Counted from the first letter of the stretch, positions 35,201-43,841 are shown. The stretch is DNA of 64,000 nt from Acidimicrobiia bacterium (GCA_022822525.1 JAJEBN010000020.1:1-64000), one strand, 5' to 3'. Notes: generated by a model not told the origin, from the sequence alone. Program-made: numbers and translations.

Positions 35201-36201
35201 TGACGGTCTCCGATGACGGCATCGACGTGGACTTCGCAGGCACGGGGCCTCAGTCGAGCTGGGGCATCAACGTCCCGATGGCCTACACCGACGCGTACAC
35301 CTCATTCGGCGTGCGCTGCATCATCGGCCCTGACATCCCCAACAACACCGGCTCGCTGGACGCCGTGCGGGTGCGAGCGCCCGAAGGCTGCATTCTCAAT
35401 GCGCCCCACCCGGCGGCGGTCAACGTGCGTCACGTCATGGGCCAACTGCTGCCCGACGCCGTATTCGGCTGCCTGAGCCAGGTGGTGCCCGAGCGGGTGC
35501 CCGCAGAGGGCACGTCGTCGCTGTGGAACCTGCTCGGCACGGGCATGTGGGAGCCCGACACCGGCGTCGGCGCGACGAATCGCTCCCGAACGACGGTCGG
35601 GCACTCCGGCGACGAGGCCGATTGGCGCAAGCTGGAGCGGTACATCCTGATGAGCTTCCATTCGGGCGGAGCCGGAGCGCGCCCGCATGCAGACGGGCTC
35701 TCCGCCACGGCGTTCCCCAGTGGGGTGCGCAACATGCCGGTGGAGGTGAACGAGATCGGCTCGCCGCTCGTGTTCTGGCGCAAGGAGTTCCGCACCGATT
35801 CCGGCGGGCAAGGCAAGCACCGCGGCGGGCTCGGCCAGGTCATCGAGCTGGAGAACCGTCAAGGGCGCGACTTCTCCATCAGCGCGACCTACGAGCGAAC
35901 TGTGTACCCGGCGCGCGGCCGGCACGGCGGCGGTCCCGGCGCGCTGGGACGCCTGTCGCTCGACGACGGCACCGAGGTCCGCGCCAAAGGGCGTTCGGTG
36001 ATTCCCGGCGAACGGCGCCTGATCGTGGAGTTCCCGGGCGGCGGCGGTTACGGCGATCCCGCTGAGCGCAGTCCCGACGCTGCGGCACGCGACGTACAGC
36101 TCGAATTCACCTCAGCAGAATCCGCGCCGGCGCGACAATCCTGGGTTGGAGCCGGCCGTCAGCGCCCGCATACGCCGACAAGCTCTGAGGACGCTTCTTG
36201 A
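32227..36201 (+). CDS. Fused hydantoinase/oxoprolinase (HyuA-HyuB)
   Basis: ATP-dependent amidohydrolase of the 5-oxoprolinase/N-methylhydantoinase/acetone carboxylase family, 1324 residues in one chain. HyuA region (about 1-690) starts with the ATP/actin-like phosphate loop DIGGTFTDIAL (11-21), and later SFDMGGTTAKL, EIGAGGGSIASLD and GPASAGSEPGPAAYGRGG. A linker of about 40 residues precedes HyuB (about 741-1310) with GIFDPQGRMLAQ, TPGHVNSM and TNDPWKGTGH. HyuB ends with GGGGYGDPAER. The fusion is as in eukaryotic-type 5-oxoprolinase. It would open a lactam or hydantoin ring with ATP; 5-oxoproline is one possible substrate. Couples to the MOSC gene through TGATG. Confidence 0.93.
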   Translation: MTGPRARLAADIGGTFTDIALEVDGASGGGPVLHTAKVLTTPDAPADAVLDGVERVLREARIAPAEVGVFIHGTTLATNALIERRGARTALLTTQGIRDSVEMAHENRFEQYDLYMRRPEPLVPRDRRIGIPERLAADGSVLLPLDEQAVRAAAASLAADGVTSVAVGYLHSYLDARHEERTAEILAECWPEATVTISSEVCPEIREYERFSTACANAYIAPLVRQYLTDLDARLAALGLGCELFLMTSGGGLGTLAEALRFPVRLIESGPAGGALLASEIARGLDCERALSFDMGGTTAKLCIVEGGHPRTSREFEVGREYRFLAGSGLPLRLPVIEMVEIGAGGGSIASLDALGRITVGPASAGSEPGPAAYGRGGSEPTVTDADAVLGRLAPERFAGGALTFDVDAAAKAVGTALAEPSGLQSVISAIGISEVVDENMANAGRVHAADQGCDISRGTLIAFGGAAPLHAARVAAKLGIDDIVVPAGAGVGSAIGFLAAPVAHESVRTRHARVSELTAASLAGLLRDMAAESNAIVHAAAPGTETATHVRALMRYRGQGHEITVDVDAAALLAGDTGSPSDAEVRNQLRTAFTKAYQQLYTRHIGNLEIEVLSWLLEVRTPQAPAVSLHPVVADQPVASDTTALVTDTATGRAVPHAVFERGTLTEGAWLAGPALITEDQTTTLVPTGAVATVTAGGHLRLTGVSAPQRPRTHTELRDQGGRHGEPSAGSQKSAAAAADLDAVRLGVQWNRLISVTEEQARALVRAAFSTSTREAGDLSAGIFDPQGRMLAQSVTGTPGHVNSMAYSVLHFLERFPASEMRPGDIFLTNDPWKGTGHLFDIVVVTPAFRGGDLVALFACTSHVVDIGGAGFTTDSKEVYHEGLYLPILKFATDGVFDPTVVAIIEANVRDPVQVIGDIHSLAACNETGAARLVSMMDEYGMADLDELAGHIITSSHRAMLDAIGELPEGTWNSTMRVDGMEQPIDIVCALTVSDDGIDVDFAGTGPQSSWGINVPMAYTDAYTSFGVRCIIGPDIPNNTGSLDAVRVRAPEGCILNAPHPAAVNVRHVMGQLLPDAVFGCLSQVVPERVPAEGTSSLWNLLGTGMWEPDTGVGATNRSRTTVGHSGDEADWRKLERYILMSFHSGGAGARPHADGLSATAFPSGVRNMPVEVNEIGSPLVFWRKEFRTDSGGQGKHRGGLGQVIELENRQGRDFSISATYERTVYPARGRHGGGPGALGRLSLDDGTEVRAKGRSVIPGERRLIVEFPGGGGYGDPAERSPDAAARDVQLEFTSAESAPARQSWVGAGRQRPHTPTSSEDAS

Positions 36202-36803
36202 TGAACGCAGCAGCAGAAACCACCGCCGTCGCCGGAGCTGCGAGCAGCGACCCGGCACGGCATCGCAGCGCTGACGAGCTGGAAGCGGCGCTGCCGCACA
36301 TTCGCGAAGCGCCCGGCAGCGCCGGCACGATCGAGCTCATCGTTCGCCGCCCCGCCGAAGATGCCCGCGAGGTGCTCGACGTTGCCGAGATCAACGACGC
36401 CGAAGGCATCGCCGGCGACACATGGAACCAGCGAGGCTCATCTGCATCAGCCGATGGCGGACCGCACCCGGACGCCCAGATCACCATCATGAGCGCTCGT
36501 GCGGCGGCCGCCGTTATCGGGCCGGTCGAACGCTGGCCGCTCGCCGGCGACCAGATCTACGCGGACCTCGACATCAGCCACGAGACGCTCAGGGCGGGCA
36601 CCCAGCTGCAGCTCGGCGACGCGATCCTGGAGGTCACGGCCAAGCCGCACCGAGGCTGTGCCAAGTTCGCCGCCCGATTCGGCCGTGACGCCCTGCGATT
36701 CGTGAACACCGGCGAAGGCCGCGACCTGCGCATGCGCGGCGTCAACTGCCGCGTCATCCAGCCCGGCACCGTCCGCCCCGGCGACACCATCACCCGCCTC
36801 TGA
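36201..36803 (+). CDS. MOSC domain-containing protein
   Basis: MOSC (molybdenum cofactor sulfurase C-terminal) protein, 200 residues. The core motifs are SARAAAAVIGP, HRGCAKFAARFGRDALRFVN and RMRGVNCRVIQPGTVRPGD. The conserved Cys in HRGCAKF is the residue proposed to bind sulfur/Mo cofactor in the family. ATG at 36201 overlaps the hydantoinase stop (TGATG), so the two genes are translationally coupled. The first 45 residues are Ala/Glu-rich and probably disordered. Function may be a Moco-linked reductase such as MarC/YiiM-type detoxification; why it is paired with a lactamase-like enzyme is unclear. Confidence 0.87.
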   Translation: MNAAAETTAVAGAASSDPARHRSADELEAALPHIREAPGSAGTIELIVRRPAEDAREVLDVAEINDAEGIAGDTWNQRGSSASADGGPHPDAQITIMSARAAAAVIGPVERWPLAGDQIYADLDISHETLRAGTQLQLGDAILEVTAKPHRGCAKFAARFGRDALRFVNTGEGRDLRMRGVNCRVIQPGTVRPGDTITRL

Positions 36804-36853
36804 CCCGGCAGCTCCCCTGCGTACATGTCCGCTCTGCGACCGGGCAACTACGA

Positions 36854-36869
36854 AGTTCCATTTGGAACT
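36854..36869. promoter_or_regulatory. Palindrome AGTTCC-attt-GGAACT
   Basis: Perfect 6-bp arms with a 4-base loop, 50 bases after the MOSC stop. It could be a weak terminator for hyuAB-MOSC or a protein-binding site. Confidence 0.4.
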
Positions 36870-36890
36870 CTCGCCATGAGGCCGGTCACA

Positions 36891-36982
36891 GTGCGTTTGG
36901 CGAATCACCTATAGCGCGTTTCAGGAATGATCCATGGCGCGTTCTGGGAATACTCCGCCGCGCTTCTTAGCCAATCCCGACT
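36891..36982 (+). repeat. Four degenerate 23-bp tandem repeats
   Basis: Units start at 36891, 36914, 36937 and 36960. Each begins with a GYGCGTTT-like block followed about 4 bases later by GGAATNATCC. Neighbouring units match at about 15 of 23 positions; the last is the weakest. The exact 23-base period over three steps argues against chance. Confidence 0.55.
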
Positions 36983-37035
36983 AGGGCCGGTGGCGATTGC
37001 ACACGACCGGCCGCCGCCCCCGTAGCGCTTCTCAA

Positions 37036-37056
37036 TTAGTCTAGTCATTAGACTAA
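37036..37056. promoter_or_regulatory. Candidate toxin-antitoxin operator: 8-bp arms TTAGTCTA/TAGACTAA
   Basis: A perfect inverted repeat with a 5-base spacer, ending 49 bases before the antitoxin ATG. Phd/YefM-type antitoxins usually repress their own promoter by binding such palindromes. Confidence 0.55.
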
Positions 37057-37105
37057 GTTCATGAGAATCATTGCAGTGAAAATAACTTGCAAAGACTGAG
37101 ATAAA

Positions 37106-37348
37106 ATGAAATCGCCATCCATGGTCAACGTGCACGAGGCGAAGACGCATCTGTCGAAGTTGCTCAGCCGAGTTGAGGCCGGCGAGGAGATCGTGATTGC
37201 GCGGGCGGGCAAGCCGTGTGCCCGTCTCGTTCCGTATGTGCCGGCGGCGACTCGACGGATGCCGGGCAGATTCCGCGGTATCGAGATACCACCAGAGTTC
37301 TTCGATCCCCTTCCCGATGACGAACTCGCTGCCTGGGAGGGCGAATGA
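37106..37348 (+). CDS. Phd/YefM-type antitoxin
   Basis: An 80-residue type II antitoxin. The N-terminal DNA-binding part matches the Phd/YefM pattern (MVNVHEAKTHLSKLLSRVEA, then EEIVIARAGKPCARLVPY). The C-terminal tail (IEIPPEFFDPLPDDELAAWE) is the acidic segment that would cover the toxin active site. It overlaps the toxin gene (ATGA). The ATG at 37106 is used; an in-frame ATG at 37121 is equally plausible and gives the more standard N-terminus. It is expected to bind the palindrome upstream. Confidence 0.9.
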   Translation: MKSPSMVNVHEAKTHLSKLLSRVEAGEEIVIARAGKPCARLVPYVPAATRRMPGRFRGIEIPPEFFDPLPDDELAAWEGE

Positions 37349-37734
37349 ACGACCTCTTGCTCGACACCCATGCGCTGCTGTGGTGGTGGACGGATCATCC
37401 ATCGCTCTCACCAGTCGCCCGCGAAGCGATCTCTGGTTCAGATGCCCTGGTGTTCGCCAGCGCGGTGAGCGCATGGGAGATGGCGACTAAGTCAAGAATG
37501 GGCCGACTCGGCGAATTCAGCGAGCTCGTGCCGCATTTCGGCGCATCAGTAACCGCCGACGGTTTTCTGCACCTTCCCGTCATACATGAGCAGGCACTGA
37601 GGGCAGGCAGCTACGAGGCTGCCCACAAGGATCCGTTCGACCGGATGCTGGCGGCGCAGGCCGAGATCGAGTCGTTGACACTCGTCACGAGAGACCCGGC
37701 ATTTGAGGAGTTCCCCGTCGCCACGCTCTGGTGA
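37345..37734 (+). CDS. vapC: VapC-family PIN-domain toxin
   Basis: PIN-domain ribonuclease of 129 residues. The four acidic active-site positions are visible: Asp7 (LLLDTHALLWW), Glu45 (SAWEMATK), Asp99 (DPFDRMLAAQA) and Asp117 (VTRDPAF). The ATG overlaps the antitoxin stop, the usual order and coupling in such pairs. This subgroup (LLLDTHALLWW and DPFDRMLAAQA) normally pairs with Phd-like antitoxins. RNA target unknown. Confidence 0.93.
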   Translation: MNDLLLDTHALLWWWTDHPSLSPVAREAISGSDALVFASAVSAWEMATKSRMGRLGEFSELVPHFGASVTADGFLHLPVIHEQALRAGSYEAAHKDPFDRMLAAQAEIESLTLVTRDPAFEEFPVATLW

Positions 37735-37766
37735 GGCGGGGAGCAACAACCGTCTTCAGCGAGGAA

Positions 37767-38369
37767 TCAGCTCGGTGCCGGCAATGGGGCGGTGGCGGGG
37801 ACCTGTGAGGGGCGGCTGAAGACCTCGTCGAGCAGGGGGCGGAAGTCTTCGGCTGCGAGGTTGGGGTACTTCGGGTCGAAGCAGTTCTGGTCGTAGTTCT
37901 CGCAGAAGTCCACGCAGGCGTCGTAGTGGGGCGAGTCTCGGTACTGCTCGCGGGCGTCGCGATCGCCGCCGAGGTGGTGGAAGTAGTAGTAGCCCTGAAA
38001 CAGACCGTGATGAGCGATCACCCAGTGCGTGCGCTCATCGACGTACGGCTGCAGGACAGCGGCACCGGCGGCACTGTGATTCTCGGGCGCGAATGCATCG
38101 CCGATGTCATGCAGCAGGGCCGCCGCCACGAGGTCGGTCGATTCGCCGTTCCGCAATGCCCGGGTTGCCGATTGCAGGGAATGGTCGTAGCGGTCGATCG
38201 GGTAGCCCAGTGTGGGTCCCCGCAGGCACCGCAGGATGCTCAGCAGGTTGTCGACCAGTCCCGTTCGGACATGTGCGTAGTGCTGGCTGTCCAAGAACGC
38301 GTAGTCGTCAGCGGTGCCGTGCTCCATTGCCGTCCAGGACACGATGCGGCCGGCATCCGGATTGCTCAT
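37767..38369 (-). CDS. HD-domain protein, PhnZ-like oxygenase or phosphohydrolase
   Basis: HD-superfamily protein, 200 residues. The metal ligands start with YDHSLQSATRA (His63) and LLHDIGDAF (His87-Asp88), followed by ENHS and VIAHHGLFQ. The spacing and the ending YDQNCFDP resemble HD-type mixed-valent diiron oxygenases such as the phosphonate-cleaving PhnZ, but it could equally be a phosphohydrolase. It starts 13 bases after the stop of ilvE on the same strand, so the two are probably co-transcribed. No phosphonate genes are visible nearby. Confidence 0.75.
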   Translation of the reverse strand: MSNPDAGRIVSWTAMEHGTADDYAFLDSQHYAHVRTGLVDNLLSILRCLRGPTLGYPIDRYDHSLQSATRALRNGESTDLVAAALLHDIGDAFAPENHSAAGAAVLQPYVDERTHWVIAHHGLFQGYYYFHHLGGDRDAREQYRDSPHYDACVDFCENYDQNCFDPKYPNLAAEDFRPLLDEVFSRPSQVPATAPLPAPS

Positions 38370-38382
38370 GGCACCCGATCCG

Positions 38383-39408
38383 TCAGCCCTTCACAGGTGT
38401 GCGCCAACCGAAGGGATCGGGCGCAGCACCGACCTGGATGTCGACGAGTGCCTGGCGCAGCCGCATCGTGTTGCGGCCCGGTTGGCCGTCGCCCACCGTC
38501 AACGTCTTGCCTGCGTACAGGATCGTTCCCACGGGTGCCAGCACTGCTGCTGTCCCCGACAGGAACGCCTCGCCTCGCTCAGCCCAGTCCACCAGCTCCT
38601 CGGGGTCGATCGAGCGCTCCTCGACCTCGTAGCCCAAGGACGAAGCGAGTTCGATCACTGACGACCGGGTGACACCGTGCAGGAACGACTCGTCGAGATG
38701 GCGGGTCACGACCCGCTCATCGTCAGCGAGGAAGAAGTTGGACGCCCCGGTCTCGGTGATGTCCCCGCCGGTGGCGAACAGCATCTGGTCGATGGCCTCG
38801 TTGCCGGCCATGGCATCGAGCGTGGGCGCCAGCGCCATCGCGTAGTTGCCGCCGCACTTCACCATGCCGAACTGCGGGACGGTGCGGGGAATCTCGGTCT
38901 CCACCAACAGGGTGAGGGGCCGGACGCCGCCCTTGAAGTAGTCGCCCACCGGGCAGTTGACGACATAGAGCAACGCGCTGCTGGTCGGCCGGGCCGCAGC
39001 GCCGATGTCGGGCTCGGTGCCGATGAGCGTCGGGCGGATGTAGAGCGAGCCGGGCGGGTCGGGCACTTCGCCTGCGTTGGCCTCGACCGCGTCCACGCAC
39101 ATCCGGTGCAGGACGTCGCCGTCGATGGCTGGCAGCCGCAGTCGCTCGGCGCTGGACACCATGCGCTCCACATGGCGGTCCAACCGGAAGATCGCCAGCG
39201 ACCCGTCCACCTGGCGGTGGGCCTTCAGCCCTTCGAAGATTGCACTGCCGTAGTGCAGTACGTGCGCGGCGGGGCTGATGGTGAAGTCGCCGAATGGCTC
39301 AGCTGCCCCGCCGTAGACGTACGGGCCGTCGTCGGCGCGGGCTGTGGTCATCCAGTCACAGAAGATGGTTCCGAAGGGGACCGTAAACGGGTCGGGCTTG
39401 TCAGTCAC
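38383..39408 (-). CDS. ilvE: Branched-chain amino-acid aminotransferase
   Basis: Class IV PLP aminotransferase, 341 residues, exchanging amino groups between Leu/Ile/Val and their 2-keto acids. The N-terminus HYGSAIFEGLKAHR, the arm FRLDRHVERM, the PLP lysine in MVKCGGNYAMAL (Lys184), EAIDQMLFATGGDITETGAS and the late LSGTAAVLAPVG all match the long (human/yeast and actinobacterial) BCAT type rather than the short bacterial type. GTG start with GGAG six bases upstream. Confidence 0.93.
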   Translation of the reverse strand: MTDKPDPFTVPFGTIFCDWMTTARADDGPYVYGGAAEPFGDFTISPAAHVLHYGSAIFEGLKAHRQVDGSLAIFRLDRHVERMVSSAERLRLPAIDGDVLHRMCVDAVEANAGEVPDPPGSLYIRPTLIGTEPDIGAAARPTSSALLYVVNCPVGDYFKGGVRPLTLLVETEIPRTVPQFGMVKCGGNYAMALAPTLDAMAGNEAIDQMLFATGGDITETGASNFFLADDERVVTRHLDESFLHGVTRSSVIELASSLGYEVEERSIDPEELVDWAERGEAFLSGTAAVLAPVGTILYAGKTLTVGDGQPGRNTMRLRQALVDIQVGAAPDPFGWRTPVKG

Positions 39409-39542
39409 CGGCGCTCCATGGGGATGGCTTGGACGTTGCAGTCGTCCAAGACATTCGCAGCGTATCGCCGGGCCCTTTCCTCATTGGGGAGAATATTGCG
39501 GGATCGGCTCGCGTCACCCGGTCATCCCGCGCCGTCGTTGCG

Positions 39543-39548
39543 TACGCT
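39543..39548 (+). promoter_or_regulatory. -10 box TACGCT, leaderless-type
   Basis: TACGCT ends 7 bases before the ATG of the beta-oxidation enzyme gene; the open frame upstream of that ATG is antisense to ilvE and is not coding. Confidence 0.45.
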
Positions 39549-39555
39549 GCGGCCC

Positions 39556-41670
39556 ATGACAACCCAGGAACAGAGCCAGATCACCGAGTCGGTCCGACTC
39601 GAGCGCCGCGACGACGTGGCACTGCTCATCGTGAACAACCCACCGGTGAATGCTCTCAGCCACCATGTGCGGCTCGGGCTGCTCGACGGAATGGCGGCCG
39701 CTGAGGCCAGCGACGCCACCGCGATCGTGCTGATCTGCGACGGGCGCACATTCATTGCCGGCGCGGACATCACCGAGTTCTCCCAGGCACCGCGCAAGCC
39801 GGGCATCGGTCCGCCTCAAGCTGCCATGGAGAACAGCACAAAGCCCGTGATTGCTGCCATCCACGGCACGGCGCTGGGCGGCGGACTCGAGGTGGCTCTG
39901 TGCGCCCATTACCGGGTGGCCATCAGTACGGCGCAGTTCGGCCTGCCCGAAGTGAAGCTGGGACTGGTGCCGGGCGCTGGTGGCACGCAACGACTGCCGC
40001 GCATCACCGGGCCGCAACGGGCGCTGGAGATGGTGACGAGCGGCGACCCCATCGGCTCGGCCGAAGCTCTCGAATGCGGGCTCATCGACGAGATCGTGGG
40101 TGACACCTTGGCTGACCTCGAAGCCGGCGCACTGGCGTTCGCCCGCCGGGCAGTGGCCGAAGGGCTGCCGCTGGCCAAGGTCCGCGACCGCAACGAACGG
40201 CTCGAGGGTTTCGGCCCTGACCAATTCGCCGCATTCCGGGCCTCCATCGCCCGACGCACCCGCGGGTTCGACGCACCCGAGCGCAACGTGCAGTGCATCG
40301 AGGCCGCTGTTGCCTCGGGCGCCAGCGGCGACTTCGACGAGGGCATGGCCTTCGAGCAGCGTCAGATCGGCGAGCTGATGGGCGGCTCGCAGGCCAACGC
40401 GCAGCAGTACTACTTCTTCGCCGAGCGAGCGGCCCAGAAGGTGCCCGATGTTCCCCGCGACACGCCGCCCGTGGACATCGCGCGGGTCGGCATCCTGGGC
40501 GCGGGCACGATGGGCGGCGGCATCGCGATGAACTTCGCCAACATCGGCATTCCGGTCACCCTCGTGGAGCGTGACGAGGCGAGCCTCGAACGGGGTCTCG
40601 GCGTGGTGCGGCGCAACTACGAGCGCACCGCCGCTCGGGGCGGCATCTCCTCCGATGACGTGCAGACCCGCATGGACCTGCTCCAGGGCTCCACCGACAT
40701 GGGCGACTTCGCCGACTGCGACCTGATGATCGAGGCCGTGTTCGAGAACATGGCGCTCAAGAAGGACGTGTTCTCCCAGCTCGACGCCATCTGCAAGCCG
40801 GGTGCGGTGCTCGCCACCAACACCTCCGCATTGGATGTGAACGAGATCGCCTCGGCCACATCACGGCCCGAAGCCGTCATCGGCATGCACTTCTTCTCCC
40901 CCGCCAACGTCATGCGGATGCTCGAGGTGGTGCGCGGCGATGCCACCTCGCATACGGCCATCACCACCGCGATGTCGATCGGCAAGCGCATCGGCAAGAC
41001 ACCGGCGCTGTGCGGCGTCTGCTACGGCTTCATCGGCAACCGGATGCTGTTCATGCGCGGCATCGAGGCCGAGAAGATGCTGCTCGAGGGCGCCACACCG
41101 GCTCAGATCGACAAGGTCGTGTACGACTTCGGCTTCCCCATGGGGCCGTTCGCCATGAGCGATCTGGCGGGGCTCGACGTGGGCTGGAACCCCGACACGT
41201 CGTCGAGTTCGACAGTGCGCGAGGTGCTGTGCGAGTCGGGCCGCCGCGGCCAGAAGAACGGCCGCGGCTACTACCTCTACGACCCCGACACCCGGGCCTC
41301 GACCCCCGACCCGGAGGTGGAGCAGATGATCCGCGACTTCGCCGCTGAGCGGGGAGCGGTGCTGCGCGAGGTCACCGAGCAGGAGATCCTCGAGCGCTGC
41401 CTGTACCCGATGGTCAACGAGGGCGCCAAGATCCTCGACGAGGGCATTGCGCTGCGGGGCAGCGACGTCGACGTCACCTGGATCAACGGCTACGGCTGGC
41501 CGATGTACACCGGCGGGCCGATGTACTGGGCCGACGAGGTCGGGCTGGACGAGGTGCTGGGACGCATCCGCCACTACGACGAGACGCTGGGCGGCGACCA
41601 CTGGACGCCGAGCCCGCTGCTGGAGCGGCTGGCAGCCGAGGGCGACTCGCTGGCCCGTCACCAGAGCTGA
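39556..41670 (+). CDS. Bifunctional enoyl-CoA hydratase / 3-hydroxyacyl-CoA dehydrogenase
   Basis: FadB/FadJ-type multifunctional beta-oxidation enzyme, 704 residues. The crotonase domain (1-190) has the oxyanion segment [22 protein letters not shown] and both acidic positions in [19 protein letters not shown]. The linker reaches the NAD domain at about 310, starting [19 protein letters not shown], with the catalytic His in GMHFFSP. The C-terminal 3HCDH domain and its repeat finish with [15 protein letters not shown] and [11 protein letters not shown]. Compared with E. coli FadB it has the same order but is somewhat shorter. Cytoplasmic. Acts on medium to long acyl-CoA. Confidence 0.93.
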   Translation: MTTQEQSQITESVRLERRDDVALLIVNNPPVNALSHHVRLGLLDGMAAAEASDATAIVLICDGRTFIAGADITEFSQAPRKPGIGPPQAAMENSTKPVIAAIHGTALGGGLEVALCAHYRVAISTAQFGLPEVKLGLVPGAGGTQRLPRITGPQRALEMVTSGDPIGSAEALECGLIDEIVGDTLADLEAGALAFARRAVAEGLPLAKVRDRNERLEGFGPDQFAAFRASIARRTRGFDAPERNVQCIEAAVASGASGDFDEGMAFEQRQIGELMGGSQANAQQYYFFAERAAQKVPDVPRDTPPVDIARVGILGAGTMGGGIAMNFANIGIPVTLVERDEASLERGLGVVRRNYERTAARGGISSDDVQTRMDLLQGSTDMGDFADCDLMIEAVFENMALKKDVFSQLDAICKPGAVLATNTSALDVNEIASATSRPEAVIGMHFFSPANVMRMLEVVRGDATSHTAITTAMSIGKRIGKTPALCGVCYGFIGNRMLFMRGIEAEKMLLEGATPAQIDKVVYDFGFPMGPFAMSDLAGLDVGWNPDTSSSSTVREVLCESGRRGQKNGRGYYLYDPDTRASTPDPEVEQMIRDFAAERGAVLREVTEQEILERCLYPMVNEGAKILDEGIALRGSDVDVTWINGYGWPMYTGGPMYWADEVGLDEVLGRIRHYDETLGGDHWTPSPLLERLAAEGDSLARHQS

Positions 41671-41814
41671 CGGCAAGGCTGCCGAACGCGGCTGGCGGAG
41701 TGTCAGCGAGGCTGTCTGGATCGTCTGCATGCCAAGCGCACGGCTTGGCCAGCCGAGGCGTCCGGCGCTCGCAGTGTCGGGCGATGCCTCTCGCAGCAGT
41801 GCCAAGATGAACCC

Positions 41815-42672
41815 ATGCTGACCTTTGAGCCGATCCATCCAGATTTCGGTGCACGAGTGACAGGCATGGACCTTTCTGTGACGCTCGACGACGAGGCGGT
41901 CGCCGAGCTGCATGAGGCCATCGACACCTACTCGCTGCTCCACTTCGCAGACCAGCAGATGTCTGACGAAGCGCAGCTGGCGCTCACCCGCAGCCTCGGC
42001 GAGCCGGAGCCCAATCACGTCGTCTTCGGCAAGACCGGTCGGGTTGAGTTCTTCGGCACGATCGGCAACGTCATCGACGCCGACACCAAGCGGGACGAAT
42101 CACATCCTCTGACCCACAACCAGAAGGGCAACAACCTCTGGCACTCGGACTCGTCGTTCCGGCTGGTGCCGTCGTACGTGTCGATCCTGTGCGCCTACGA
42201 AGTGCCCGGCGAGGGCGGCGAGACGCTCTATGCCAGCCAGCGCGCCGCATACGACCGGCTCAGCCCCGAGCGCCAGTCCGAGATCGACGACCTCGTGGTG
42301 CTGCACGACTACGTGTTCAGCCGGACCAAGGTCGCACCGGTCGATCCGAACCATGCCGCATCACTGCCGCCGATCCCCCAGCGGCTGGTGCGCACCAACC
42401 CCGGCAACGGCCTGAAGAACTACTACGCCGGGTCGCATGCCCGGTCCATCGTCGGCTGGCACGGCATCGACAGCCGCCGGCTGATCGACGAGCTGAACGA
42501 GGCCGCCACCCGTCCCGAAGACGAGTACGCACACCGTTGGAGCCCGGGCGACACGGTCATCTACGACAATCGCTGCCTGCTGCACCGCGGCGCCGGCTAC
42601 GACGCCGACCGCTGGCGCCGCTACATGCGCCAGACCCGCGTGCAGGGCGCCGGCCCCACCCTCGACGAGTAG
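41815..42672 (+). CDS. TauD/TfdA-family Fe(II)/2-oxoglutarate dioxygenase
   Basis: 2-Oxoglutarate-dependent dioxygenase, 285 residues. Iron ligands are His110 and Asp112 (LWHSDSSF) and His257 (LLHRGAG), with a 2-oxoglutarate-binding arginine in [29 protein letters not shown] is the usual start. The sequence near [14 protein letters not shown] matches the alkylsulfatase/2,4-D dioxygenase branch rather than taurine dioxygenase itself. It is an isolated gene following the beta-oxidation enzyme by 144 bases. Substrate unknown. Confidence 0.9.
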   Translation: MLTFEPIHPDFGARVTGMDLSVTLDDEAVAELHEAIDTYSLLHFADQQMSDEAQLALTRSLGEPEPNHVVFGKTGRVEFFGTIGNVIDADTKRDESHPLTHNQKGNNLWHSDSSFRLVPSYVSILCAYEVPGEGGETLYASQRAAYDRLSPERQSEIDDLVVLHDYVFSRTKVAPVDPNHAASLPPIPQRLVRTNPGNGLKNYYAGSHARSIVGWHGIDSRRLIDELNEAATRPEDEYAHRWSPGDTVIYDNRCLLHRGAGYDADRWRRYMRQTRVQGAGPTLDE

Positions 42673-42698
42673 CGCCGGGTCCCCAGGGTCCAGCGGGC

Positions 42699-43841
42699 TC
42701 AGCCGCCGGCTGCGGCGGCGATTGTTGCTTCAGCCACGCCGGCGGCGCGGGCGCCGCCGCAGATGCTCTCCCACGTCTCGGCGGGCAGCGTGATGCCGTT
42801 GGCCATGCGATGCTGGCGGCGCTCGTGTTCGACATCGCCGGGCAGCTTCACCCCTCGGTCGGGATCGATCGCGTCCGCGTCGTAGAACCAGTCGAGGTAG
42901 TCCGCCGCGATGCCGTTGTAGCCGTCGCCGGTCTCGCCGACGGCAGCGTCGATCTGGGCCGGGTCGACGTACACCGAGAGCATGCCGTTGGCGAAGCGAA
43001 CACGTCGGGGCCCCGCAGTGCCCGTGCCGGTGAGCGCACCGGCCAGCAGCTCGCACATCACCGAGATGCCCGAGCCCTTGTGCTCGCCCATCGCCCGCAA
43101 CGCGCCGGGGCCGTCCATCGAGTTGGGGCGCTCGCCTTCCTTGAACGTGTACAGCACCCGCGGGTCGCCGGTGATCTCGCCGTCGCCGGACACCAGGGCA
43201 TTGCTGGGAACGGCCGGGCCGCCATGCAGGGCGACCATGGCCTTGCCCTCGGCCACGACCGAGGTGGCGAAGTCGTGGATGACGGGGCGGCGACCGGCCA
43301 CGGGCGCGCCAAAGGCACACGGGTTGGTGCCCATCCGGCGGGCCTTGGCGCCGAACGGAGCCACGAGCCGGCTGTTGGCGACGTTGACGAAGTGCACCGA
43401 GACCAGGCCATCGGCTGCCGCCATCTCGGCGTACTCGCCGATGCGGCCGAGGTGGCCCGCGTTGCGCAGCCCCACCACCGCAACGCCCAGTTCGGAGCAG
43501 CGTTCGATGCCCAGCTCCACCGCGGCAGGCCCGACCGTCTGTCCCATGCCGTACTGGCCGTCCACCAGCAGCAGCGCGCCCGAGTCGATCAGCACCTTGA
43601 GCTCCTGATCGGCAAGCTGAACGCCGTTCGCCAGCAGCTCCACGTACAGCGCCGAGCGGATCACGCCGTGGCTGTCATGACCCGCCAAGTTGGCCCCCAC
43701 GAGGCTGCGGCCGATGCGCTCCGCTTCGGCATCCGAGCACGCCGTATGGCGGAAGATCTCTGCGATGAAGCCGGCAAGGCGCTCGTGATCGATCACCACG
43801 TCGCTGTTCGCAGCGTCACTGTCTGTGCTGGATTCGCTCAT
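42699..43841 (-). CDS. Ldh_2-family malate/L-lactate-type dehydrogenase
   Basis: NAD(P)-dependent oxidoreductase of the malate/L-lactate dehydrogenase-2 (YbiC/YlbC/AllD) family, 380 residues. Family marks are AGHDSHGVIRSALYVELL, the GQTVG block near 145, NPCAFGAPV and GHLGRIGEYAEMA. These enzymes reduce 2-oxo acids or oxidise hydroxy acids such as ureidoglycolate, sulfolactate or 2,3-diketogulonate. Start chosen at the ATG at 43841, supported by the TACGCT box directly upstream; the longer frame overlaps the divergent flavoprotein gene. Substrate not assigned. Confidence 0.88.
   Translation of the reverse strand: MSESSTDSDAANSDVVIDHERLAGFIAEIFRHTACSDAEAERIGRSLVGANLAGHDSHGVIRSALYVELLANGVQLADQELKVLIDSGALLLVDGQYGMGQTVGPAAVELGIERCSELGVAVVGLRNAGHLGRIGEYAEMAAADGLVSVHFVNVANSRLVAPFGAKARRMGTNPCAFGAPVAGRRPVIHDFATSVVAEGKAMVALHGGPAVPSNALVSGDGEITGDPRVLYTFKEGERPNSMDGPGALRAMGEHKGSGISVMCELLAGALTGTGTAGPRRVRFANGMLSVYVDPAQIDAAVGETGDGYNGIAADYLDWFYDADAIDPDRGVKLPGDVEHERRQHRMANGITLPAETWESICGGARAAGVAEATIAAAAGG

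Larger units (their letters stand above)
36804..37105. other. 302-base AT-richer intergenic region
   Basis: No gene is seen. It contains a 16-base palindrome (36854-36869, AGTTCC/GGAACT), four degenerate 23-bp repeats (36891-36982), a second palindrome (37036-37056) and a distinctly AT-rich stretch (37035-37105) just before the antitoxin start. The last part looks unlike neighbouring DNA and probably carries the promoter and operator of the toxin-antitoxin pair. Confidence 0.7.

Noticed and set aside
38677-39555. Upstream extension of the beta-oxidation enzyme
   Set aside because: Antisense to ilvE; crotonase homology begins right after the ATG at 39556.
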